In this document: positions 1 through 5,729 of the stretch, one piece after another
How the letters are laid out: each line of letters opens with the position of its first letter
Position numbering within the stretch: the first letter of the stretch is position 1
Assembly (NCBI GenBank): GCA_023418705.1
Contig: JAEZYZ010000467.1
Coordinates: 1-9,178 of the forward strand
DNA: 9,178 nucleotides
Origin: Pseudomonadota bacterium
Lineage (GTDB): Bacteria; Myxococcota_A; Polyangia; Polyangiales; Polyangiaceae
Reading direction: 5' to 3'
The notes under the pieces: generated by a model
Database searches by the model: none
What the model saw: the letters and a program-made list of their open reading frames with translations, nothing else
What the model was told of the DNA's origin: nothing
Position numbers and translations under genes: made by a program

Positions 1-399
1 GTGCTCGAAGGCCCGGACTCCGACCCGCTGGCGGACGCCTGGATCGGCAGCTCCACGATGGAGGCCATGCGCGATCCGGAGTCGCAGGCGCTCCGACCGA
101 TGATCGAAGCCGAGATCCGGAGCGCGATCGACGAGCTGCCGGAAGATTTCCGTTTGGCAGTGGTTTTAGCCGACGTCGAGGAGCTTTCGTACCGAGAGAT
201 CAGCGAGATCATGAACTGCCCGATCGGCACCGTCATGTCCCGCCTCCATCGGGGGCGACGCATGCTCAAATCGAAGCTTCACGAACACGCACGAGCGATG
301 GGCATCATCGGCCCGGAGCCGGTGGTAGGGCGCGAGGACAGCCCATCAGAGCCGGTCGACCTCCGCACCTATCGCGAAAAACGATCTGCTGCATCGTAG
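1..399 (+). CDS. ECF-type RNA polymerase sigma factor, C-terminal part (5' end outside window)
   Basis: This is the C-terminal part of a group 4 (ECF, RpoE-like) sigma factor, which directs core RNA polymerase to a small regulon. The visible 132 residues contain the end of the region 2-4 linker (about 1-35) and region 4 (about 36-95). Region 4 includes the pattern AIDELPEDFR, a helix-turn-helix starting at SYREISEIM, and the diagnostic GTVMSRLHRGRR recognition helix (about 76-87) that reads the -35 element. A charged tail of about 35 residues follows. Region 2 is not in the window, and the frame is open at base 1, so the GTG there is probably an internal valine codon, not the start. The next gene, 7 bp downstream on the same strand, encodes a zinc-finger anti-sigma factor, which fits a co-transcribed sigma/anti-sigma pair. 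Family assignment is firm; the subgroup and target promoters cannot be told. Confidence 0.93.
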   Translation: MLEGPDSDPLADAWIGSSTMEAMRDPESQALRPMIEAEIRSAIDELPEDFRLAVVLADVEELSYREISEIMNCPIGTVMSRLHRGRRMLKSKLHEHARAMGIIGPEPVVGREDSPSEPVDLRTYREKRSAAS

Positions 400-406
400 T
401 TGAACC

Positions 407-1285
407 ATGAGCCACGGCTGTCGACCTTTCTTGCCCTTCCTGGAAGTGTTCGGTGACGGCGAGCTGTCTGCCGACAAGGTGCTGGAGGTCGAACAGCATC
501 TCGCGGAGTGCCGGCTGTGTCGGGAACGGGTTCGCCTGAACGCCGCCCTGCGTGTCAGCACACGTCAGGCCCTGCGCACCGCCGCGGCGCCCAGCTCGGC
601 GTTCCAGGCCCGGGTGGCGCAGGCGATGGCCGCCGAGCGGGAACGCCAGGAGCAGCGCGTTTTGCCGCAGGAAATGCCCGATCGCCAGCGCGCGCGGTGG
701 TTGCCCTGGCACGCGACGGCACCGATCGCGGCGGCGGCCGCGCTGACGCTGCTCTGGGCCAGGTCGAACCATCAAAGCGAGGGAGACCACAGCCGCGCCT
801 CCGATCCGCCGCGAGAAGCGCTGGCGGGGGTCACCACGTCCCCCGCGACCGAGAGCGTCGATCGGTTGATCGATGAGTTTTTGAAGAACCACGCCAGCCC
901 CCGCGCGCCCGAGCTGCTGGAGCCGGCGCGGATCCCCGAGCTCGAGCTGCAGGTGGGGGTGCCGGTGCCGCGGCCCAGCTTGGATCAGTACGGGGCCCAC
1001 TGGGAGGGCGCGAGTCTAGTGGCGGTGCCGGTCCAGAATCATCGCGCCGCGTCCTTGCGGTATCGCGTAGCCGGTCATCGGGTCACCTTGTACGTCTACA
1101 ACGCCGACAGGTTCCCGCTCAGAGCAACGCTCGAGCCGCGCGTGGTCCGCAATCAAGCGGTCTTCATCGGCACCCGCCGCGGCTACACGCTGGCGGCGAT
1201 CGAACGGCGCGGTGTGGGGTATGCGGTGACCACGGATCTGAGTGATCGCGAGAGCGCCGAGCTGATCGCTGCGACCATTCACTGA
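407..1285 (+). CDS. Membrane-bound zinc-finger anti-sigma factor
   Basis: This 292-residue protein is the probable inhibitor of the upstream ECF sigma factor. The N-terminal cytoplasmic part carries the HxxxCxxC zinc motif of the ZAS fold (H31, C35, C38 in HLAECRLC), with H3 or C5 as a possible further ligand. In this family the domain clamps the sigma factor and holds it at the membrane. One membrane segment follows at about 98-117 (WLPWHATAPIAAAAALTLLW). The remaining ~170 residues would lie in the periplasm. Their pattern (VGVPVPRP, an SLVAVPVQNHRAASLRYRV stretch, then a HRVTLYVYN strand) resembles the extracytoplasmic domain often seen on proteobacterial ZAS anti-sigmas, probably a sensing or protease-target domain. 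The start at 407 lies 7 bp after the sigma stop, with no clear Shine-Dalgarno sequence, so translational coupling is likely. The signal sensed and the protease involved are unknown. Confidence 0.88.
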   Translation: MSHGCRPFLPFLEVFGDGELSADKVLEVEQHLAECRLCRERVRLNAALRVSTRQALRTAAAPSSAFQARVAQAMAAERERQEQRVLPQEMPDRQRARWLPWHATAPIAAAAALTLLWARSNHQSEGDHSRASDPPREALAGVTTSPATESVDRLIDEFLKNHASPRAPELLEPARIPELELQVGVPVPRPSLDQYGAHWEGASLVAVPVQNHRAASLRYRVAGHRVTLYVYNADRFPLRATLEPRVVRNQAVFIGTRRGYTLAAIERRGVGYAVTTDLSDRESAELIAATIH

Positions 1286-1357
1286 CCGCCGAGCCGCCAG
1301 CTCCAGGCGAAGCGATGGGGGCTTACGCAGGGCGAGCGGCGGTCCCATCCTGAGCCT

Positions 1358-3502
1358 ATGGGGGAGCGCTTCGGGCCCGGACAGCCATCCGCCGGGCTCG
1401 GTGGTCGCTGGACGACCCTGCAATACTTCGAGGAATCGGAGCTCCAGCGCCGAGCGCTGGCCCTGCACCTGATTTCGCTGGTCGTCGGCGCGCTCGGGGT
1501 GTTCGTGGTCGGCGCCAACCTGGCTCGAGACCCCGACCCGCGGTCGCGCTTGCTCCTCGGCGCGGCGGTGCTGGGGTTCGTCGGGATCTGCCAAGGCTTG
1601 CTGCGCCTGGGACGCGTGACGCTGGCGGCGCACACCTTCACCGCTGGCGTGTGGGCAACGACGATCGCTGCGACGGTGGCGGGCGGGGGGGTCGACTCGC
1701 CGGGCGCCGGGGCATTGTCCGTGACCGTCTTGATCGCGGGGCTCGTGATCGGCGCGCGGGCGCTCTGGCTGTACGCGCTGGTGAACGTGCTCGTGCTGTT
1801 CGCCATCTACCGCGCAGAGATCGCGGGCTGGTTGCCGTCGCACTCGCTGGCTCAAGGCCCCTACACGGCGTGGACGAACAGGACGGCGATCACGATCTTC
1901 TTGGCGCTGGTGCTGTTCGTGGGGCTGCGCGTGACGGAGACGACGCTGGCGCGGCTCCGGCGCAAAGACGAAGCGCTCGTCAAGAGCGAACGGCGCTACT
2001 CCGAGCTCGTGCGCGAATCGCCCATCGGCATCCTCGCGCTGACCGAGAGCGGCGTCGTCGCCTCCACCAACCCCGCCGCCGAGCGCATCGTGGGGCGCTC
2101 GGCGACCGAGATCGCAGGTTGGAACCTGCTCTCGGACCTCCGCTCCAAATACGCGGCGCCGCAGCTCGCCGAGCGGCTCGTGGGCGTGTTTCAAGGGGAG
2201 CCGCTGGTCGGCGAACAGTTCGACGTCGAGTGCGACGACGGCCAGCGGCGCACGGTGGAAGTGACGGCGAGGGCGTTCGGCAGCGAGCACAGCGTGCAGG
2301 TGCTCTTCTCCGACGTGTCGGATCGGGTGCGGCAGTTCGAGCGCGCGCGCGCCCTGGAAGCCCAGCTGCGCCACACCCAGCGGCTCGAATCGGTGGGCCT
2401 CTTGGCGGGGGGCATCGCCCACGACTTCAACAATGTTCTGACGGTGGTGCTCGCCAGCATCGAGCTGATGAAACGCCAGGTCACGCCGGGGAGCCCGCTC
2501 TCGGGTCACCTCGACGAGGTCCTGCTGGCCACGCAGCGGGCCAGCAGCTTGACGCGCCAGCTGCTCGCCTTCAGCCGCCGTCAGATCCTGCAACCGAAGC
2601 ACATCGATCTGAACCAGCTCGTCGAGCAGACCCACGGCATGCTCCGCCGGGTGATCAGCGAGAATATCCAGATGACCGTCGAGAAGGGCGCCACCCAGGC
2701 GACCGTGCACGCCGACCCGGGTCAGCTCGAGCAAGTGTTGATCAACCTGGCGCTCAACGCGCGCGACGCCATGCCGTCGGGCGGCTCGCTCTACTTGGGC
2801 ACCGCCAATGTCGAGGTCAGCGAAGCCGACGCCGAGCTTCTGGGCCTGGCGCGCGCGGGCTCCTACGTGGTGTGCGAGGTGCGTGACACGGGCATCGGCA
2901 TGGACTCAGCGACCCAGCTTCGGGTGTTCGACCCCTTCTTTACGACGAAGGAGCCCGGCAAGGGGACGGGGCTCGGCCTCTCGACCACGCTCGGCATCGT
3001 GCGGCAGAGCGGCGGCACCGTCGCCCTCGAGAGCCGACCCGGCGACGGCAGTGCGTTCCGGGTCTACCTTCCGCTGAGCCAAGAGCTCGCGAGCTATCGC
3101 CCCCCGGCAGGGCACACCGAGGCGGTCCGCGGCAACGAGACCATCCTGCTCGCTGAAGATGACGATCTGGTGCGCCGCATCGCCAGCAACGTGCTCGACG
3201 CCGCCGGCTATCGCGTGCTCGTCGCGCGCAACGGCCTGGAGGCGCTGAGCTTGGGCGAGCAGTACCTGGCGCAGATCCAGCTGCTCGTGACCGACGCCAT
3301 CATGCCGGAGATGAACGGGCGCGAGCTGATGGCCCGCCTGCTCGCCAAGCGCCCCGACCTCAGGATCTTGGTGATCTCGGGCTACGCGGACGAGGCCATC
3401 GAAGCAGCCGCCGCAGAGCTCCACTCGGTGAGCTTTCTGCAGAAGCCGTTCACACCCGACACGCTGACCGCCAAGGTGCGCGAGGTGCTCGATCGCGAAT
3501 AG
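1358..3502 (+). CDS. Hybrid sensor histidine kinase (six-TM, PAS, HisKA, HATPase_c, REC)
   Basis: This 714-residue membrane sensor kinase should autophosphorylate on histidine and pass the phosphate to its own receiver domain. Domains in order: about six hydrophobic segments between residues 34 and 192; a PAS domain (~208-325) beginning near SERRYSELVRESPIGIL; a HisKA dimerisation domain with H-box GGIAHDFNN (H355); a HATPase_c domain with N-box NLALNARDAM (463-472), G1 box DTGIGM (D510), F-box FDPFFTTK and G2 box GKGTGLGL (534-541); and a C-terminal CheY-like receiver (~595-712) with acidic residues E600/D601/D602, phospho-acceptor D646 in TDAIMPEMNG, S674 and K696. All catalytic residues are present. 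The AHDFNN type H-box places it with PAS-containing hybrid kinases common in myxobacteria. The membrane region has no periplasmic domain of any size, so it may sense within the membrane. No response regulator with an output domain or Hpt protein is adjacent, so this looks like an orphan kinase. Confidence 0.95.
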   Translation: MGERFGPGQPSAGLGGRWTTLQYFEESELQRRALALHLISLVVGALGVFVVGANLARDPDPRSRLLLGAAVLGFVGICQGLLRLGRVTLAAHTFTAGVWATTIAATVAGGGVDSPGAGALSVTVLIAGLVIGARALWLYALVNVLVLFAIYRAEIAGWLPSHSLAQGPYTAWTNRTAITIFLALVLFVGLRVTETTLARLRRKDEALVKSERRYSELVRESPIGILALTESGVVASTNPAAERIVGRSATEIAGWNLLSDLRSKYAAPQLAERLVGVFQGEPLVGEQFDVECDDGQRRTVEVTARAFGSEHSVQVLFSDVSDRVRQFERARALEAQLRHTQRLESVGLLAGGIAHDFNNVLTVVLASIELMKRQVTPGSPLSGHLDEVLLATQRASSLTRQLLAFSRRQILQPKHIDLNQLVEQTHGMLRRVISENIQMTVEKGATQATVHADPGQLEQVLINLALNARDAMPSGGSLYLGTANVEVSEADAELLGLARAGSYVVCEVRDTGIGMDSATQLRVFDPFFTTKEPGKGTGLGLSTTLGIVRQSGGTVALESRPGDGSAFRVYLPLSQELASYRPPAGHTEAVRGNETILLAEDDDLVRRIASNVLDAAGYRVLVARNGLEALSLGEQYLAQIQLLVTDAIMPEMNGRELMARLLAKRPDLRILVISGYADEAIEAAAAELHSVSFLQKPFTPDTLTAKVREVLDRE

Positions 3503-3539
3503 GGTTTCAGGCGCCACCGGCCTCGGCCAGGCGTCGCGC

Positions 3540-4376
3540 TCAGAGCAGGCCGGCGCGCTCGGCGGCTTCGGCGATGCCCCCGCCGGTCGTGACGTCGGCC
3601 CGCAGCCGATCGGTAGCCACGGCGGAGACTTCCTCCGGCGCCTGGGCCATCGCGAACGAACGCCCGGCGGTCTTCATCATCGGGATGTCGTTGTGCCAGT
3701 CGCCGACGACGACCGTCTGCTCGAGCGAGCAGCCATGGTGGCGAGCGATCCATGCCACGGCGCTGGCTTTGTCGATGCCGGAGGCGCGCACGACCATGCC
3801 GTACTGCCCGCGCAGCGCCGGATGGCCGATGGGAAACACCGCGACCTGGACCGAGCCGTCGGGCGCGTTCAGCGCGGCTTCGGCCTGCGCCACCCGGTCG
3901 CGCTCACCGATGCCGATCACGGCCGTGACCGGACCGATGGCGTCGGGGGGCTCCAGACACAGGCGCGCGACCTGTCGCGTGCAGCGGGACCAGATGCGCA
4001 CGTACGACAGGTAGCGGGCGCCGCCGGCGTCGTGGTGGATCGTGTCGTCCGAGAGGATGAAACAGGACACCCCGGTGCGCTCGAGGGTCGCCAGCAAGTG
4101 CGCCGCAGCCCCGGCCGCGATCGGGTGCGTGTGCAGGTGCCCGTCGTTCTCGGCCTGCACGATGTGGCTGCCATCGATGCAGCCGACCGGTCCGCGCACG
4201 CGGATCGAGCGGGCGATGTCCCGCGTCCCGGAGTACATCCGGCCCGTCGCGATGCTGACGATCACGCCGCGATCGAGCAGCGCGGCGATGGCGCGGCGAT
4301 CACGCTCGTGGACCGCTCCGCTGCGATCGAGCAGCGTGCCGTCCAGATCCGTGACGAGGAGGCGATAGCCAGACAG
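3540..4376 (-). CDS. Cof-type (HAD-IIB) hydrolase, probable CTG start
   Basis: This is a haloacid dehalogenase-superfamily phosphatase of the Cof type, a family that removes phosphate from small metabolites such as sugar phosphates or nucleotides. Read from the CTG at 4376 the protein has 278 residues, normal for the family. Motif I is VTDLDGTLL (nucleophile D10, acid/base D12), motif II is SIATGR (T44), motif III is the lysine in GIDKASA (K203), and motif IV is VVGDWHNDIPMM (D226, D230). The segment between motifs II and III forms the C2 cap that sets substrate choice. No in-frame ATG, GTG or TTG lies upstream of motif I; the first such codon is GTG at 4265, and starting there would remove motif I and the nucleophile. 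The CTG lies two bases after the rpmA TAA stop, so translation coupled to rpmA is the simplest explanation. The substrate is unknown. Confidence 0.85.
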   Translation of the reverse strand: MSGYRLLVTDLDGTLLDRSGAVHERDRRAIAALLDRGVIVSIATGRMYSGTRDIARSIRVRGPVGCIDGSHIVQAENDGHLHTHPIAAGAAAHLLATLERTGVSCFILSDDTIHHDAGGARYLSYVRIWSRCTRQVARLCLEPPDAIGPVTAVIGIGERDRVAQAEAALNAPDGSVQVAVFPIGHPALRGQYGMVVRASGIDKASAVAWIARHHGCSLEQTVVVGDWHNDIPMMKTAGRSFAMAQAPEEVSAVATDRLRADVTTGGGIAEAAERAGLL

Positions 4377-4378
4377 CG

Positions 4379-4642
4379 TTACTGTTGCGGAGCGGGGTAA
4401 ACCGAGACGCGCTTCTTGAGCTTGCTCGCGTGCTCGTACTGCACGGTCCCGTCCACGAGCGCGAACAACGTGTAGTCGCGACCGACGCCGACGTTGCGCC
4501 CCGGGTCGATGGACTGCCCGACCTGGCGCACCAGGATGCCGCCAGCGCGCACGAACTGCCCGCCGTACACCTTGACCCCGCGATATTGCGGGTTGGAACC
4601 ACGACCGTTGCGGGTGGAGCCGCCACCTTTTTTGTGTGCCAT
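4379..4642 (-). CDS. rpmA: 50S ribosomal protein L27
   Basis: This 87-residue protein is bacterial ribosomal protein L27 (bL27), whose flexible N-terminus reaches toward the peptidyl-transferase centre of the 50S subunit. It starts with the conserved MAHKKGGGSTRNGRGSN segment and continues with the typical GVKVYGGQFV, GGILVRQ and the NVGVGRDYTLFALVDG core. It begins directly with the mature MAHKK sequence, without the cleaved N-terminal extension found in Firmicutes. The gene follows rplU with 4 bp between, as in most bacteria. An AAGG about 9 bases before the ATG can serve as the ribosome-binding site. Its TAA stop (4381-4379) lies two bases before the proposed CTG start of the HAD hydrolase gene. 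Confidence 0.99.
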   Translation of the reverse strand: MAHKKGGGSTRNGRGSNPQYRGVKVYGGQFVRAGGILVRQVGQSIDPGRNVGVGRDYTLFALVDGTVQYEHASKLKKRVSVYPAPQQ

Positions 4643-4646
4643 CGCG

Positions 4647-4964
4647 TCAGACCTTGAGACTGGTGATCTTCACCGCGGTGAAGGACTGCCGGTGCCCGCT
4701 CTTGCGGCGGTACTTCTTGCGCCGACGAAACTTGAAGACGATGAGCTTCTCGCCCCGCCCCTGCTCGACGATCTCGCCCTCCACGAGGGCGCCGCCGACC
4801 GTGGGCTTGCCAACCTTGGGGGTGCTGTCGTCGCCGACGGTCAGGAGCACCTCGCCAAACTTCACCTTGTCACCGGGGTTGCCCTCGAGCTTCTCGACGC
4901 GGATCGTGTCGCCCTGGGCGACCCGATACTGCTTACCACCGGTTCGAATAACTGCAGTTGCCAT
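4647..4964 (-). CDS. rplU: 50S ribosomal protein L21
   Basis: This 105-residue protein is bacterial ribosomal protein L21 (bL21), a 23S rRNA-binding protein of the 50S subunit. Diagnostic stretches are the N-terminal AVIRTGGKQYRV, the central GDKVKFGEVLL, and the basic KFRRRKKYRRKSGHRQ segment followed by the FTAVKI strand near the C-terminus. The length matches the family. It is the first gene of a minus-strand operon rplU-rpmA-HAD hydrolase. No strong Shine-Dalgarno sequence precedes the ATG (the bases just upstream read CCCTTTCCC on this strand), but the family's N-terminus fixes the start. Transcription probably begins in the divergent intergenic region at 4965-5246. Confidence 0.99.
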   Translation of the reverse strand: MATAVIRTGGKQYRVAQGDTIRVEKLEGNPGDKVKFGEVLLTVGDDSTPKVGKPTVGGALVEGEIVEQGRGEKLIVFKFRRRKKYRRKSGHRQSFTAVKITSLKV

Positions 4965-4979
4965 GGGAAAGGGTCGCGA

Positions 4980-5008
4980 AACCTAGTCCGAGGCCCAGCA
5001 CTCTGCAA
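4980..5008 (-). promoter_or_regulatory. Candidate sigma-70-like promoter of rplU-rpmA
   Basis: On the minus strand TTGCAG (5008-5003) is followed after 17 bases by TAGGTT (4985-4980). Each hexamer matches the housekeeping consensus at three of six positions and the spacing is ideal. The site is close to the rplU ATG, which would give a very short leader. This is a weak match and could be chance. Confidence 0.22.
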
Positions 5009-5110
5009 GCCCGAAGTCGAGGGCCGCCGGACGAAAGGCCTGCCGGCCGACCGCGGAGCCCCGAGATCTCGAAGCCGGGGCAGCTCGCATCGGCCCCCCC
5101 CCAAGGATTT

Positions 5111-5157
5111 GCGGAGCGCGGTCCGACCCCAGGTATTTCCGCGGTGATTCGCTCCGC
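5111..5157. repeat. 8-bp perfect inverted repeat in the divergent region
   Basis: GCGGAGCG (5111-5118) is repeated in reverse complement as CGCTCCGC (5150-5157), with 31 bases between. GCTCCGC appears again at 5164-5170, 13 bases after the copy at 5151-5157. The spaced arms between two divergent genes could be a regulator-binding site or an RNA stem, but GC-rich composition makes chance matches of this length fairly likely. Confidence 0.4.
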
Positions 5158-5184
5158 GAGTCTGCTCCGCCCTCCTACCCTTTT

Positions 5185-5224
5185 CAGGGGGCTTTCCCCT
5201 GGAGACCCCACGCGGCGGGGCCTC
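5185..5224 (+). repeat. Two tandem hairpins in the leader of the exported-protein operon
   Basis: The first hairpin is CAGGGG (5185-5190), loop GCTTT, CCCCTG (5196-5201), six perfect pairs. The second follows at once: GAGACCCC against GGGGCCTC (5202-5209 with an outer G5202-C5224 pair, ending at 5224), seven pairs with one A/C mismatch and a 7-base loop. Both end 22 bases before the ATG at 5247, so they would lie in the mRNA leader if transcription starts upstream of 5185. No run of T follows, so a standard intrinsic terminator is unlikely. Confidence 0.4.
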
Positions 5225-5246
5225 ACGGGTATCATGCGGACAACGG

Positions 5247-5729
5247 ATGCGACGAGGCTATCTCGGGAAGCTCACGATCGCCGCCGCTTTGCTGCTCGTG
5301 ATGGGCTGGCCGGGCGTGGCGCGTTCACGGTCCCAGACCGAGCAACGCAAGGGCGCGAGCTCGAAGGCGGCACCAGCGTCGCGGCCCCCGCGCCCGACGG
5401 CGGCCCCGCCCAAGAAAAAGGACGCCGCGGCGACCGGGGGCGACCGCGAGGCCGCGGCCCCGGAGGGCACGCCCGCCGAGCGCGAGCGCGCCGTGAAGGC
5501 GGGCGCCGCGCCCAAGCCGGCCGAGGTCGAGGTCGAGGTCGAGCAGGGCGAAGAGGGCGAGATCAAGACCTACAAGTTTGGCGCCACCGAGCTCGAGGGC
5601 CGCCTGAAGAGCCCGCAGATGGCGTACTTCCTGCGGAGGGTGCGGGCCGAGTTCGACGCGGGCGACCTCGGGCACCGATCGTTTCTGCGTGAGCTCAGCC
5701 ACACCCGCCAGCACGCGGCCTTCAAATGA
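5247..5729 (+). CDS. Small exported protein of unknown function, first gene of the AgmX/PglI-type operon
   Basis: I do not recognise a named family. The 160-residue product starts with a signal peptide: basic MRRGYLGK, a hydrophobic core at about 9-21 (LTIAAALLLVMGW), and a likely cleavage region near GVARS. Residues 27-95 are low-complexity Ala/Pro/Lys/Arg sequence, probably disordered. An acidic repeat EVEVEVEQGEEGE (93-105) follows. The last ~55 residues (from IKTYKFGATELEGRL through FLRRVRAEFDAG to SFLRELSHTR) look like a folded, conserved helical domain. The gene ends in an ATGA overlap with the AgmX/PglI-domain gene, so the two are almost certainly co-translated and probably act together in the envelope. 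No clear Shine-Dalgarno sequence precedes the ATG at 5247; the ATG at 5234 is in another frame. A partner or assembly role for the membrane protein is inference only. Confidence 0.75.
   Translation: MRRGYLGKLTIAAALLLVMGWPGVARSRSQTEQRKGASSKAAPASRPPRPTAAPPKKKDAAATGGDREAAAPEGTPAERERAVKAGAAPKPAEVEVEVEQGEEGEIKTYKFGATELEGRLKSPQMAYFLRRVRAEFDAGDLGHRSFLRELSHTRQHAAFK
5523..5543 (+). repeat. In-frame hexanucleotide tandem repeat (GAGGTC x3 plus GAG)
   Basis: Three perfect copies of GAGGTC and a further GAG encode the alternating EVEVEVE segment of the exported protein. The unit is two codons, so slippage would change the length of the acidic stretch without shifting the frame. Confidence 0.8.

Larger units (their letters stand above)
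4965..5246. promoter_or_regulatory. Divergent intergenic region between rplU and the AgmX/PglI-type operon
   Basis: These 282 bp hold no convincing gene, although GC-rich open frames cross the region. It must contain the promoters of the rplU operon (leftward) and, most simply, of the envelope operon beginning at 5247 (rightward). Visible structure: a run of nine C at 5094-5102; a perfect 8-bp inverted repeat GCGGAGCG/CGCTCCGC at 5111-5118 and 5150-5157; a second copy of GCTCCGC at 5164-5170; and two adjacent hairpin-forming repeats at 5185-5224. No match to a strong sigma-70 promoter stands out for the rightward direction. Its role as a control region is inferred from the divergent gene arrangement. 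Confidence 0.6.

Noticed and set aside
1286..1357. Search for a promoter or small RNA between the anti-sigma and kinase genes
   Set aside because: The 72 bp show no convincing promoter hexamers, terminator or conserved RNA structure by eye.
1016..2734. A 572-codon open frame on the minus strand inside the kinase gene
   Set aside because: It is an antisense shadow of the kinase. The plus strand encodes a complete kinase with all catalytic boxes, while the antisense product is Arg/His/Gln-rich without recognisable domains, as expected from high-GC DNA.
3511..3534. Possible bidirectional terminator between the kinase and HAD hydrolase genes
   Set aside because: Only an imperfect stem (CGCC/GGCG with bulged bases around GGCC-TC-GGCC) can be drawn and no T run follows on either strand, so it is not better than chance in this composition.
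4958..5692. A 244-codon plus-strand frame across the divergent region into the exported-protein gene
   Set aside because: The product is Arg/Gly/Pro-rich and overlaps a gene with a clear signal peptide in a different frame. Its existence reflects lack of stops in GC-rich DNA.
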